Shown piece by piece: positions 1 through 8,049 of a DNA stretch of 64,000 nucleotides. The position numbers were made by a program, and so were the translations under genes. A model generated the notes under the pieces. It made no database searches, was not told the origin of the DNA, and worked only from the letters and a program-made list of their open reading frames with translations. The DNA comes from JAANXG01 sp034520625 (GTDB lineage Bacteria > Pseudomonadota > Gammaproteobacteria > Arenicellales > JAANXG01): positions 389,425 through 453,424 of the forward strand of contig JAXHNI010000007.1 of NCBI GenBank assembly GCA_034520625.1, written 5' to 3'. The first letter of the stretch is position 1. Each line of letters begins with the position of its first letter.

Positions 1-76
1 GCCGCGTCGAACCAGTCCATCCAGTTGGCGCCGGCGCCTTGGTGTCGGCCCCTCTCCGATCCCGGGCGAGGGGTCT

Positions 77-1498
77 TTGCAGCCGGGCGAGGGCCTGGAC
101 GGTGCGCATTGGGCCGAGCATGAGCTCGGAGGGGCGCCGCTCGGTGACAAGCGACGGAGTCGACGATTGGTGGACAGTGCCCAACGCCAGGCTGAGCAGC
201 CGATGCGCGCTTTTACGGCGGTGGCCAAGGACGATTGGCCGGCGGCCAAGGGTTATTACCGGCTGATCGATCAACCGGCGGACTCGGCGGTCACACCCGA
301 CAATATTCTCAAGCCCCATCGCGAGCGCACCGTGCGCCGGATGCAGGCCCAGGCGACGGTGCTGTGCATTCAAGACGGCACCGATGTCAACTTCACCACC
401 CACCCGCAGACCGAGGGGCTGGGGGTGATCGGGACCAATCAGACCGGCGCGCAAAGCCTGGGGCTGCACCTGCACTCGACCTTGGCGGTGAGCGCCGAGG
501 GCCTGCCGCTGGGGGTGGTGCGCACCCGCTTCGAGGCGCCCGAGCCTCGCCAGCGGGCCGCGGTCCGTGACGAGGAGAAAAAGAGCTTTCGTTGGATCGA
601 CAGCCTGCGCGATTGCGCGCACCTGGCCCGGGAGCTGCCCGGCACGCAACTGATCAATGTCGCCGACCGGGAAGCGGATTGCTACGCGCTGTTCGCCGAG
701 CAGCGCCGCCACCCCGAGGTGGCGCTGGTGGTGCGCGCCAAGCACAACCGACGCCTGCCCGACGATCAGGGACGGCTGTTCGAGGCGGTGCGCGCCACCG
801 AGCCCTGCGGGAAGGTCGAGCTCGACGTCACCCGTCGCAGCGCGCGGGCCAAGAGCAGCAAGCGCCAGGCGCGCATCGGCCGCCAGGCACGCAGCGCCGA
901 GCTCGAGCTGCGCTATCGGCGGGTCGAGCTGGCCGACAATCCCCAGGCGGCGCAGGAGCGGCTTCCCGTCACGGTCGTGCACGCGCTGGAGCCCTCGCCG
1001 CCCAGTGGCGAGAAGCCGATCGAGTGGTTCGTGCTGACCACGCTGGCGGTGGATTCGCCCGAGCAGGCCGCCGAGGTGCTGCGCTGGTACAGCCTGCGTT
1101 GGCGCATCGAGGACTGGCACCGCGTGCTCAAATCCGGCTGCAGCATCGATGAGCTGGGCCACCACAGCGCCGAGCGGCTCGAGCGCGCCATCGCCATCCG
1201 CCTGGTCATCGCCTGGCGGGTGATGCTGATGACCCTGCTCGGGCGCGACGTACCCGGGCTGCCGCCCGAACTGCTGTTCTCCGATCTGGAGCTGCGCGTG
1301 CTCGGCGACTTCGCCCAATCGCGCGGGCGCGACCGGCCCACCCAACTCGGTCAGGCCGCGCGCGAAGTGGCGATACTCGGCGGCTACCTCAATCGTAAAC
1401 ACGATCCTGCGCCCGGCCATCAACTGATGTGGCACGGCTACACCACCCTGTCCAATATGTGCATGGCCTATCAACTGAGAGACCAACTCCCCCCATGA
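77..1498 (+). CDS. IS4-family (Tn5/IS50-like) transposase
   Basis: DDE transposase of about 470 residues that would cut and join the ends of its own insertion sequence. The catalytic acidic residues are visible: Asp in CIQDGTDVNF, Asp in VADREADCYALF, and Glu in the YREK signature (Y-x2-R-x3-E-x6-K) in YSLRWRIEDWHRVLK. The N-terminal part (GDKRRSRRLV, KGYYRLID) and the C-terminal tail (MWHGYTTLSNM) match the Tn5 transposase layout. The assigned start is a TTG; the frame stays open to the window edge, so a start further upstream is possible. The gene reads as intact, unlike most mobile-element genes in this region. A Tn5-like end lies just downstream. Confidence 0.9.
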   Translation: MQPGEGLDGAHWAEHELGGAPLGDKRRSRRLVDSAQRQAEQPMRAFTAVAKDDWPAAKGYYRLIDQPADSAVTPDNILKPHRERTVRRMQAQATVLCIQDGTDVNFTTHPQTEGLGVIGTNQTGAQSLGLHLHSTLAVSAEGLPLGVVRTRFEAPEPRQRAAVRDEEKKSFRWIDSLRDCAHLARELPGTQLINVADREADCYALFAEQRRHPEVALVVRAKHNRRLPDDQGRLFEAVRATEPCGKVELDVTRRSARAKSSKRQARIGRQARSAELELRYRRVELADNPQAAQERLPVTVVHALEPSPPSGEKPIEWFVLTTLAVDSPEQAAEVLRWYSLRWRIEDWHRVLKSGCSIDELGHHSAERLERAIAIRLVIAWRVMLMTLLGRDVPGLPPELLFSDLELRVLGDFAQSRGRDRPTQLGQAAREVAILGGYLNRKHDPAPGHQLMWHGYTTLSNMCMAYQLRDQLPP

Positions 1499-1536
1499 CA
1501 GTGAACATCACACCAACGAGCGACTGGCCTTGCAGC

Positions 1537-1555
1537 AGTTGTGGGTAAAGGGCAG
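1537..1555. repeat. Probable right terminal inverted repeat of the IS4-family element
   Basis: On the minus strand the 19 bp read CTGCCCTTTACCCACAACT, which matches the Tn5 mosaic end (CTGTCTCTTATACACATCT) at 13 of 19 positions, including CTG at the outer end. It lies 39 bp past the transposase stop. The partner end would lie left of the window, so neither the pair nor a 9-bp target duplication can be checked here. Confidence 0.55.
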
Positions 1556-1661
1556 GGCTAGGCGCCCTCGATCGTCGTGGCGGGAAAATTCCGACCGGGC
1601 GCGCCACGTCAGCGCATTCGATCGTTGGCCAGGTCCCGTATTTTATCTCAAGGAGTTGTGC

Positions 1662-2507
1662 TTGACGGTTGCCGTATTTGCGATGGTCCTGGCCGCGGCC
1701 CTGCTCCACGCCGTCTGAAATACCCTTGTGAAGGTTAACGGCGACCGTCTGGTTATCGTCGCCGTGATCATGGCAAGTCAGTCACTGATCAGCCTGGGGC
1801 TGCTGCCCGTGGTGGGACTTCCCGACGCCGGCGCTTGGCCGTATCTCCTGGGTTCGGTGACGCTGCACAATGGCTATTGCCTGTTCCTGGTGATGGCCTA
1901 CCGCTACGGTGATCTGAGTCATGTCTACCCGCTGGCCCGCGGCTCGGCGCCGCTCGTCGTTGCCGGCTTGTCCGTCGTGGTGGCGGGCGAGTACTTGAAC
2001 CGGCAGGCGACGCTGTCGGTGATGCTGATCACCCTGGGTGTCATGAGGCTAGCCTTGACACGCGGCGTGAGCGGCATCCGCGAATCCCGAGCCGTGCTGT
2101 TCGCGTTGGCGACAGGCGCATTCATCGCCGGCTACACGGTCGTGGACGGCATGGGGGCGCGCGGCAACGGTGACCCGCACGGCTATACCTTCTGGCTGCT
2201 GGCCCTGCACGGCATTCCGTTCGCCGTGATGACCGCCTGGGTTCACCGTGGCCGGACTCTGTCGCAGGTCCGCAAAGTCTGGCACAGCGGACTGTCCGCC
2301 GGCGTCATTTCGATGCTGGCGTACTGGATCGTCATCTGGGCGATGACGTTGGCGCCGTTCGCCCTGGTGTCGGCGTTGCGCGAGACTAGCGTGGTTTTCG
2401 CCGTGTCGTTCGGGGTGGTGCTGTTGAAGGAACGGCTCGACATGGTGCGGCTCGTGGCCGTCTCGACGACGTTGATCGGAACGGTCATGCTGCGGACCAG
2501 CAGATGA
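1662..2507 (+). pseudogene. EamA/DMT-family exporter interrupted by one in-frame TGA
   Basis: Drug/metabolite transporter superfamily membrane protein, about 281 codons with roughly ten hydrophobic segments. A Shine-Dalgarno AAGGAG precedes a TTG start. The frame runs LLHAV-TGA-NTLVKVNGDR at codon 19 (TGA at 1716-1718), where the family has the highly conserved HAxWNxxVK motif. The TGA therefore replaces the Trp codon of that motif by one G-to-A change. The rest is uninterrupted to the normal stop, and a GTG at 1728 restarts the frame. Without TM1 the protein is probably non-functional; rescue by readthrough or reinitiation cannot be excluded. It lies directly downstream of the IS4 element end. 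Confidence 0.8.
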
Positions 2508-3388
2508 CGCACCGGCCCAGCCTAGCGGGTCGCGTGCGCCGGGGTCGCAAGCCCTTCAGCGGCTTGCTGCACTGGACGTTTGGTCACCCTCGGGTGGCCG
2601 CCCCTGGGCATCCCTGCGCCCGCGACATTATTTATTCCATTCACGTCATAAGCTACACGGCTTTGCCCCGGCTGTGACACCCGCCAGATAATCGAAAGCG
2701 CCGGTCTGCTGGTCGAAGAGCTCCTGCCCTGCCAGCGGACCCCGGAGGACCTCGAACACCGGGTGGAACCCCAATCTAATTCCTGTTCACCTTCGAACAC
2801 CGCCTTAGCTTGCCACGCCGGATATATCTGAACGACTACCGCCCGGGCAGTCTCGGGGTACATCGCGCACCACGGCCGCCTTCGTGCATCACAATGGCGG
2901 GTACTAAGTCGCTCGCACGACCTCTGACGCCGTTCCATCGTTCTTCACCAATGCCACATATTCCTGCTCATACGCTGCTGGCAAGCATCTTTCGTCCGTC
3001 ACGCACCTCCATTAATGTTCCTATCCATGCCCGGGCCATGAATGCGTTCTGCCGTATCCGCTGCAAGTACACACACTTAAGTGGAGTTGCGCCCGCGCTC
3101 GAAGTTTCTTTATTGTGTTGGGGGCGTTGCTCATTGCGGGGCTCGTGCTTGGTGTCCGCCGAGAACCCTGTTCCCGGCCTGTCCGTACTGCGCAGGACGC
3201 CGATAACCAGACTGGGCATAGCCGAATTGATAGAGACTCGAATCCTGTCTCATGGCGTGCCCGGGTAACCAGCTACCACCTTCGGCGGCGCTTGCCCATT
3301 GGATGGAACCCAAAGAGCCAAACTCTCGCGGTTGCAGGATACCCTGAGCGGCAGGAACTTGGGGACTCCGAACAATTGGAGATACGGG
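2508..3388. other. About 880 bp without a recognisable gene
   Basis: Only short frames on both strands, none with a start, ribosome site and family motif that I can recognise. Composition is mixed. Given the broken genes on both sides this is most likely decayed coding DNA whose origin I cannot identify. Confidence 0.5.
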
Positions 3389-4118
3389 ATGAAAGTGCTC
3401 GTCCTCGGCGGCACAGGAACAATAGGCAGCCAAGTGGCCCACTCCCTGATGCGGCGGGGCGCTTGGGTTACCATCCTGTGCCGGTCCGAGTCCAGCGCCG
3501 GCGATGCCGAAGCGCTCGGCGCGTACCCGTTGCGAGGTGACATTGCCACGCCGCAACAGTGGATGGGAGCAATTCGGTCCTTCGACGCGGTTATTCAAGC
3601 CGCCGCGACCTTTGATACCCGCATAAGCATTGTGGATAGCCGGCTACTCGAGCAACTCCTGGAGAAACTCGGGCAACATGTTCGTCGCCGGCGCCTTGTT
3701 TATACGGGCGGGGGTTGGCTCTATGGCGATTGTTCCCAGCCCGTTAACGAGTAGTCCGAATACGTGCCACCACGGGCCTGGCGATGGTTGCCCGACAACG
3801 GGCGTCGGATCGTGGCCGCTACGGAGATCGAGGGCATGGTGATTCACCCGTCCAACGTGGTCGAACCCGGCACCGGTGTACCGCCGATCCTCCTGAACGA
3901 AGCGCGCGACACATCCGGAGTTCGAGGCCCCGCACCGCCGGCAACGACCTGGCCCCTGGTAGATCCCCGCGACTGGGCGAACTGTACGCGCTGGTGCTGG
4001 AACGGGCTCCGCCCGGCGAGACCTATTATCGGCACCGGCGACGCCGCCGTGTCGCTCGATTGCCTCGCTCCGCGCGTCAAGCAGGAGGTTGGCACGGGGC
4101 CCGCAGCCCACGCCGCTT
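3389..4118 (+). pseudogene. NAD-dependent epimerase/dehydratase-like protein, decayed
   Basis: The start (MKVLVLGGTGTIGSQ) is a Rossmann-fold GxxGxxG nucleotide-binding motif of the extended SDR/NmrA type, placed 6 nt after GGAGATAC. An in-frame TAG (3752-3754) follows PVNE. The same frame then continues with family-like sequence (GMVIHPSNVVEPG, GVPPILLNEAR). One base has been lost near 3973, so LGELYALVLERAPPGETY reads in the next frame. One base has been gained near 4026, which restores the first frame for IGTGDAAVSLDCLA. The 3' end is lost where it meets the convergent dehalogenase-like gene. One nonsense mutation plus two compensating indels make this a pseudogene. Confidence 0.8.
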
Positions 4119-5006
4119 TTATACAGTCAGGAAAGACGTCAAGGACTCGAGGACCGCGTCCGGCGCCTCTTCCGGGAGGAAGTGACCGCTGGCAACGCTC
4201 TTACCGGAAACGGGGCCTGCGCACCAATCCCGCCAGATGTCGAGCGGCGTCCGCCCACCCTGTTCGGCGAACCCTTCTTTCTCCCCCCAGAGACACAGCA
4301 GGGGGCAGGCGATCTTGCGGCCGGTTTCCCGGTCTTCACGGTCATGGGCCAGGTCCGTGGTCGCCCCCGCCCGGTAGTCGGCGCAGGTGGCCGCAATGAC
4401 CTCCGGCCGGGAAAAGGCCCGCTCGTATTCGCGCATGGCGGCCGCGTCGAATTCGAACCCGGGCGCAGCCCAGCGGCGCAGCAACCAACGCAGGAAATAG
4501 ACCGGATCGTGGCCAATCATGGTTTCCGGCAGCGGCGATGGCTGCGCGAGAAACGTCCAATGAAAGGTGCCCAGACCGCTCTCGTGGTCGAATCCCGCCC
4601 AGGTATCGTAGGTCGGTACGACATCTAGGGAACAAAGCCGCGTCACTCGTTCCGGGTAATCCAGGGCCATGCGGTAAGTGACCCGTGCCCCGCGGTCGTG
4701 ACCCACCACGGTGTACTCGTGGAAGCCGAGCTGCGACATGATAGCGACTTGGTCCGCCGCCATTTCGCGCTTGGAGAAAACCGTGTGGCCGTCGTCGTCA
4801 TCAGGCGCATCACTGGCGCCGTAACCGCGCAAGTCCGGGGCGACGACAGTGAATCGCTGCGCCAGCACCGGCGCCACGTGCAGCCATGTCGCATGAGTTT
4901 GCGGATAGCCGTGCAGCAACAGGACCGGCGGTCCATCCCCACCGATCCATACGGCATGGTTCAGCCCGCGCGCCTTTAGCCTATGGCAATCGAATCGTTC
5001 AAGCAT
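4119..5006 (-). CDS. Alpha/beta hydrolase of the fluoroacetate dehalogenase type
   Basis: Cytoplasmic alpha/beta-hydrolase of 295 aa. It has the oxyanion-hole HGYPQTH motif, the nucleophile elbow VGHDRGAR (Asp nucleophile followed by the Arg pair that binds carboxylate in haloacetate dehalogenases), LDVVPTY, and an HWTF segment. That segment corresponds to the His-Trp pair lining the halide pocket of fluoroacetate dehalogenase. A late SGHFLPEE supplies the catalytic His. These features support hydrolysis of haloacetates or a related short acid; an epoxide hydrolase-like substrate remains possible. I prefer the ATG giving MLERFDCHRL because it matches family N-termini; a GTG 45 bp upstream is in frame. 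It is convergent with the decayed epimerase gene. Confidence 0.8.
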   Translation of the reverse strand: MLERFDCHRLKARGLNHAVWIGGDGPPVLLLHGYPQTHATWLHVAPVLAQRFTVVAPDLRGYGASDAPDDDDGHTVFSKREMAADQVAIMSQLGFHEYTVVGHDRGARVTYRMALDYPERVTRLCSLDVVPTYDTWAGFDHESGLGTFHWTFLAQPSPLPETMIGHDPVYFLRWLLRRWAAPGFEFDAAAMREYERAFSRPEVIAATCADYRAGATTDLAHDREDRETGRKIACPLLCLWGEKEGFAEQGGRTPLDIWRDWCAGPVSGKSVASGHFLPEEAPDAVLESLTSFLTV

Positions 5007-5091
5007 ATCGCCGGTCACCTCATTGGGGATACCCGTTTCCTTGTACCCCACGTTCGCTCATCTAGCCATCGCTTGCATGAGACAATTAAAC

Positions 5092-5500
5092 TTACCATTC
5101 CATATTTCCCTGATATTGGGGTAGATCGTCGAAAATTTCGTACCACGGTTGTTTAGAGTTTACGTAGAGATGGAACTCCGGTTCAGCCCAAGTGGCATCA
5201 TCCACACTACAGACCTTGACGCATATGTTATCGGGATCGCTTGCAAATACTGTTATAATCGGACATCCGCAAATCTTACAGAACTGCTTGGTTACGGATT
5301 TTCCGCCCCCCTGTCGTACCGTAACTAGCCAGTTCTCCGTTCACTACCACTGCCTCCGACTTGACGAAGAGCTCGGTTGCAAACGGGCCACCCGTTCCCT
5401 TTCGTCACTCGGCACAGTGACAGTAGAAGGTGTGAATGAGTGCAGCCCTAATCTCGTATCTTACGGACCGACATAAACAGCCACCGTCATAAGAACTCAT
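5092..5500 (-). pseudogene. GFA-family (CENP-V/GFA) protein, inactivated
   Basis: Read on the minus strand, an AGGAG site precedes ATG and the frame MSSYDGGCLCRSVRYEI, then FYCHCAE followed by TGA at 5405-5407, where the zinc-binding motif CHCxxC expects Cys. The frame resumes as TGGPFATELFV and AVVVNGELASY. It then shifts in a run of six C bases (5306-5311) and continues in another frame as KQFCKICGCPIITVFASD, EFHLYVNSKQPWYEI to a TAA. Removing one base of the homopolymer and restoring one Cys codon gives a full-length GFA protein. It lies beside an intact GFA gene of different sequence. Confidence 0.8.
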
Positions 5501-5596
5501 TTACTCTCTCCTGCACGTCGCACAACGCTTTCGTAGCGGGTTCATTTGGAGCGACAGCGGAAAACAAATCCCATTGACGCATTTTTAGACCCGATG

Positions 5597-5992
5597 CTAC
5601 AGGTCCGCTTCATGATTTATACCATCACTGGTGGGAACATCAGTAATGTCGTACGGGTTGACGCCGTCCAAACACCCAACATTGAACCCATACTCATTTG
5701 GATTCGAGCGCGTTTGATGATGCGTGTAGATGCCACAGCGCGAACAGAAATAGTGCTTCGCGATCCGAGTATTGAACTGATAGAGCTTAAGGTACTCAGC
5801 GCCTTTTAGGACCCGGAGGCCGCTCAATGGCACATATGCCATAACTGCTCCTTTGCGCCTACAAATAGAACAATTACATCTTTTGGGGTCAACAAGACCG
5901 TCTGGCAGGTCAAGCTCGAGTTCGACCATACCGCAGTGACACGAAGCCTTGTGCTTGATCTGATTCTCAACTCCGCCCACTTTGTTGAGCAT
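5597..5992 (-). CDS. GFA-family (CENP-V/GFA domain) zinc protein
   Basis: Small protein of about 131 aa with the zinc-ligand pattern of the glutathione-dependent formaldehyde-activating family: CHCG, CNCSICRRKG and FCSRCGIYTHH, in the usual order. It ends in DGINHEADL, typical of the family C-terminus. Most members are of unknown substrate; the name does not prove formaldehyde activity. GGGAG sits 8 nt upstream of the ATG used here; another ATG 15 bp upstream is in frame. Immediately upstream is a 26-bp sequence shared with the region before the VOC gene at 35.4 kb, consistent with a gene-cassette origin. A/T content is higher than in the core genes. Confidence 0.8.
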   Translation of the reverse strand: MLNKVGGVENQIKHKASCHCGMVELELDLPDGLVDPKRCNCSICRRKGAVMAYVPLSGLRVLKGAEYLKLYQFNTRIAKHYFCSRCGIYTHHQTRSNPNEYGFNVGCLDGVNPYDITDVPTSDGINHEADL

Positions 5993-6010
5993 TGCGATGT
6001 CTCCCATACA

Positions 6011-6036
6011 GCCTAAGTTATAAACATTTATCTGCC
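6011..6036 (-). repeat. attC-like half-site upstream of the GFA gene
   Basis: 21 of 26 positions match 35826-35851, the sequence upstream of the VOC gene. Both hold the block TTATAA-x-CATTTAT-x-xGC and a core resembling the integron RYYYAAC box (GCCTAAG here, GCCCAAT there). The cassette-like gene begins a few bases after the core. Confidence 0.4.
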
Positions 6037-6068
6037 ATGGATCCGACCGCTTCCGGCTCGGTTAGGAG

Positions 6069-6306
6069 GCGATCAAACGGGTCGCGGCGGAGTTCGACCC
6101 CCAGTTGTTCCACCTCGACGAAAAGGCCGCGCGGTCGTCGTTGTTCGAAAGCTTCGCGGCGAGCGGCTGGCACACGAAGGCCGGTTACTATGAAGCTGCT
6201 GGTCGAGAGCGAGTTTCGTCCGGCCAGCGGCGTAACCGGTGCGAGCCTCGACGAGCTGCGCTGTCCCAAGCCGGTCCCGGCTCACTTCCCGGTCACCGCC
6301 CCGTGA
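6069..6306 (+). pseudogene. MaoC-like dehydratase remnant
   Basis: The frame IKRVAAEFDPQLFHLDE, LFESFAASGWHT is the hot-dog-fold MaoC dehydratase core, whose D-x5-H substrate motif is in the FDPQLFH segment. Near 6184 the homology changes frame to VTMKLLVESEFRP, GVTGASLDELRCPKPV, showing a frameshift. The N-terminal part and C-terminal third are absent. A separate MaoC N-terminal-like fragment lies at 17.8 kb. Confidence 0.65.
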
Positions 6307-6316
6307 CCGGCTCCAC

Positions 6317-6386
6317 CAATACAATCCCCTATATAGAAGCCCCGGTAGTCCGATGGGCGCCTTGGTCCAACAGACATTTATCCGCT
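6317..6386 (+). repeat. 70-bp dispersed repeat, copy 1 (attC-like 5' half)
   Basis: 63 of 70 bases match, without gaps, the reverse complement of 35863-35932. The element ends in GTCCAAC-AGA-CATTTATCCGCT; GTCCAAC fits the integron core consensus RYYYAAC. Unlike the second copy, the right arm of the palindrome is missing here. Confidence 0.6.
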
Positions 6387-6476
6387 GTGCGCAGCATGGG
6401 TCTGCCCGACTTCAGGGTCTTCCAGATTCCGTCCGCTCATGAGGCCTCCTCGTTCCGCCGTCTCACTTTGCAGCGC

Positions 6477-7112
6477 TCAGGTGCGATCCACTGCCAACCG
6501 CGCCCCGAGGGCAACGAGGACACTGCCACCGACCCAGGCCGTGATCCGACGGCCAAATCGGCTGCCCGCGGCCTGGGCCTTCAGCTTCACCGCCAGCAAT
6601 ATCGCAACCCCATCCCCCAGCGAGAAAATCACATTGACCGCCACGCCCAGCACCAGGAACTGCGCCCATACCGGCGCGCTGCCGGACGGATCGATGAACT
6701 GCGGCAGAAATGCGACATAGAATACGACCGTCGTCGGGTTGAGCATCTCCACCAGCACACCCTGGGAAAAAGTGGCCGGTTGCCGATTCCGGGACTCACC
6801 TGCTTTCTCCCGCTCTTCTAGCCTCGCGCCGGATACGATCATCCGGATGCCCAGCCAGATAAGATAGACGGCGCCGCACAACTTCAATCCCTCGTAGACC
6901 AGCGGCACGACCGAAAACACCACGGTGAGCCCGGCAGCGGAGGCCACAACGATGAAATAGCCCCCGACGTGCAACCCCAGGGCACCCCGCAGAGCCGACC
7001 CAGGGTCTCGAATAACCGCCTGCGCAGCCACGTAAACGGTGCCTGGCCCCGGCAGCGCGGCATAGCCGACCGCCGCCAACACGAAGGTCAGCAACAATTC
7101 CGGCGACGCCAT
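6477..7112 (-). CDS. LysE/RhtB-family amino-acid exporter
   Basis: Inner-membrane protein of 211 aa with about six hydrophobic segments. The N-terminal LPGPGTVYVAAQA is the conserved PGP region of the LysE/RhtB superfamily, and GAVYLIWLGIRM and MLNPTTVVFYVAFLPQF are two further family hallmarks. It would export an amino acid or derivative using the proton gradient; the substrate cannot be told from sequence. GGAGAG precedes the ATG. It is the first of three LysE-type exporters in the accessory region. A decayed GST gene lies upstream on the same strand. Confidence 0.88.
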   Translation of the reverse strand: MASPELLLTFVLAAVGYAALPGPGTVYVAAQAVIRDPGSALRGALGLHVGGYFIVVASAAGLTVVFSVVPLVYEGLKLCGAVYLIWLGIRMIVSGARLEEREKAGESRNRQPATFSQGVLVEMLNPTTVVFYVAFLPQFIDPSGSAPVWAQFLVLGVAVNVIFSLGDGVAILLAVKLKAQAAGSRFGRRITAWVGGSVLVALGARLAVDRT

Positions 7113-7149
7113 AGACGCTCTCCACTTTATTGCGATACCTTGAGTCTAG

Positions 7150-7640
7150 AATGGGCCTTTATACTTGGCAATACCTCGGATGGGTTCGCGGCCGGCTGCT
7201 GCTCCATCACCCGCAGCGCGCCGCGTACTCCTTGTCCCGCTTCTCCGGCAGCGCGGCCCGATTGTCCTCGGCCAGTCCCACGAAGCGCCACAAGCGGGCG
7301 ACTGCGATGTTCGGCTCATGGCTGTACTGCTCAAAGAACATTCACTGAAGCACCAGCGCGCGCTGCCCGGAATCGTCGGGCAGCAGCGCCGTGTCCTCGG
7401 CGAGATGCCACAGAATCGCGCCGGACTCCGCCAGGCGGCACCCGTCGGGTCATTCCAGCAACGGCAACCGCCAATTCGGATTCTTCGCCAGGAACTCCGT
7501 CGTTCGCGTATCGCCGCGCAGGATGTCCAGGCTCACCCGCTCGAACGGCACCTCCAGCAGCGCCAGCAACAGACGTACCTTGTAGCAGTCGCCCGAGTCC
7601 CCCAGAAGTCGCACAGTCGTAGCAGGCCCTTCGCGCTCAT
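7150..7640 (-). pseudogene. Glutathione S-transferase pseudogene
   Basis: On the minus strand the sequence reads LLGDSGDCYKVRLLLALLEV, VSLDILRGDTRTTEFLAKNP: a GST thioredoxin-like domain. It then runs into TGA at 7450-7452 (LLE-stop-PDG), continues LAESGAILWHLAED, and meets TGA at 7342-7344 (VLQ-stop-MFFEQYSHEP). Relatives have VLQWMFFEQYSHEP here, so this TGA replaces Trp. A later frameshift moves ALRVMEQQ out of frame and the C-terminal helical domain is lost. The best-placed ATG (after GAGGAG) is also out of frame with the domain. Confidence 0.75.
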
Positions 7641-7663
7641 CGTACTCCTCAACTCAGGACGCG

Positions 7664-7843
7664 GAGGTCATCAGCCACACCAAAATCGACGGGCTAGACC
7701 TCGTGCTGTCCGAAGACCCGGAAGGCATGCTGCAGAACTGGATCCTGCACACGCCCGACGGCCGATTCTGCCTGAAACATCTCCTGGCACGGTTCGACCC
7801 GGACTATGATTCCATCCTGACGAGGAGACCCGTCGGGATGTCG
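7664..7843 (+). other. Coding-like fragment of unknown origin
   Basis: An open stretch reading EVISHTKIDGLDLVLSEDP, MLQNWILHTPDGRF, HLLARFDPDYDSIL has G/C-rich third positions and protein-like composition, but no convincing start and no family I recognise. It is followed by unrelated low-complexity frames. Probably another gene remnant. Confidence 0.3.
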
Positions 7844-8049
7844 AGACCGGTGGAGGTCTCGAAAAAAGTGGGAAGACGGTCAGTGCGAATCCGTTTGGCT
7901 AGGTGGCCGCGGGCAGTTACCCGCCCGCGGCTCCTACAGACCCGGACGTGCCCAACTCAGGCATTCAGTTCCTCGGGCTATGGCGTCGCTGCACGACCAT
8001 CAACACTGTGAACCACGAGTGGGAGGAGCGGATCCTTGAATCACCACCC

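Noticed and set aside
2522..2938. 138-codon minus-strand frame in the gap after the EamA gene
   Set aside because: No family motif and no ribosome site; left as unassigned.
3205..3260. tRNA-like text (ACTCGAATCC) in the 2.5-3.4 kb gap
   Set aside because: No matching acceptor or anticodon stem can be drawn around it.
1662..7640. TGA recoded as Trp
   Set aside because: The same genes carry frameshifts, and core genes in the window use TGA as a normal stop (for example lspA-region and pil genes).
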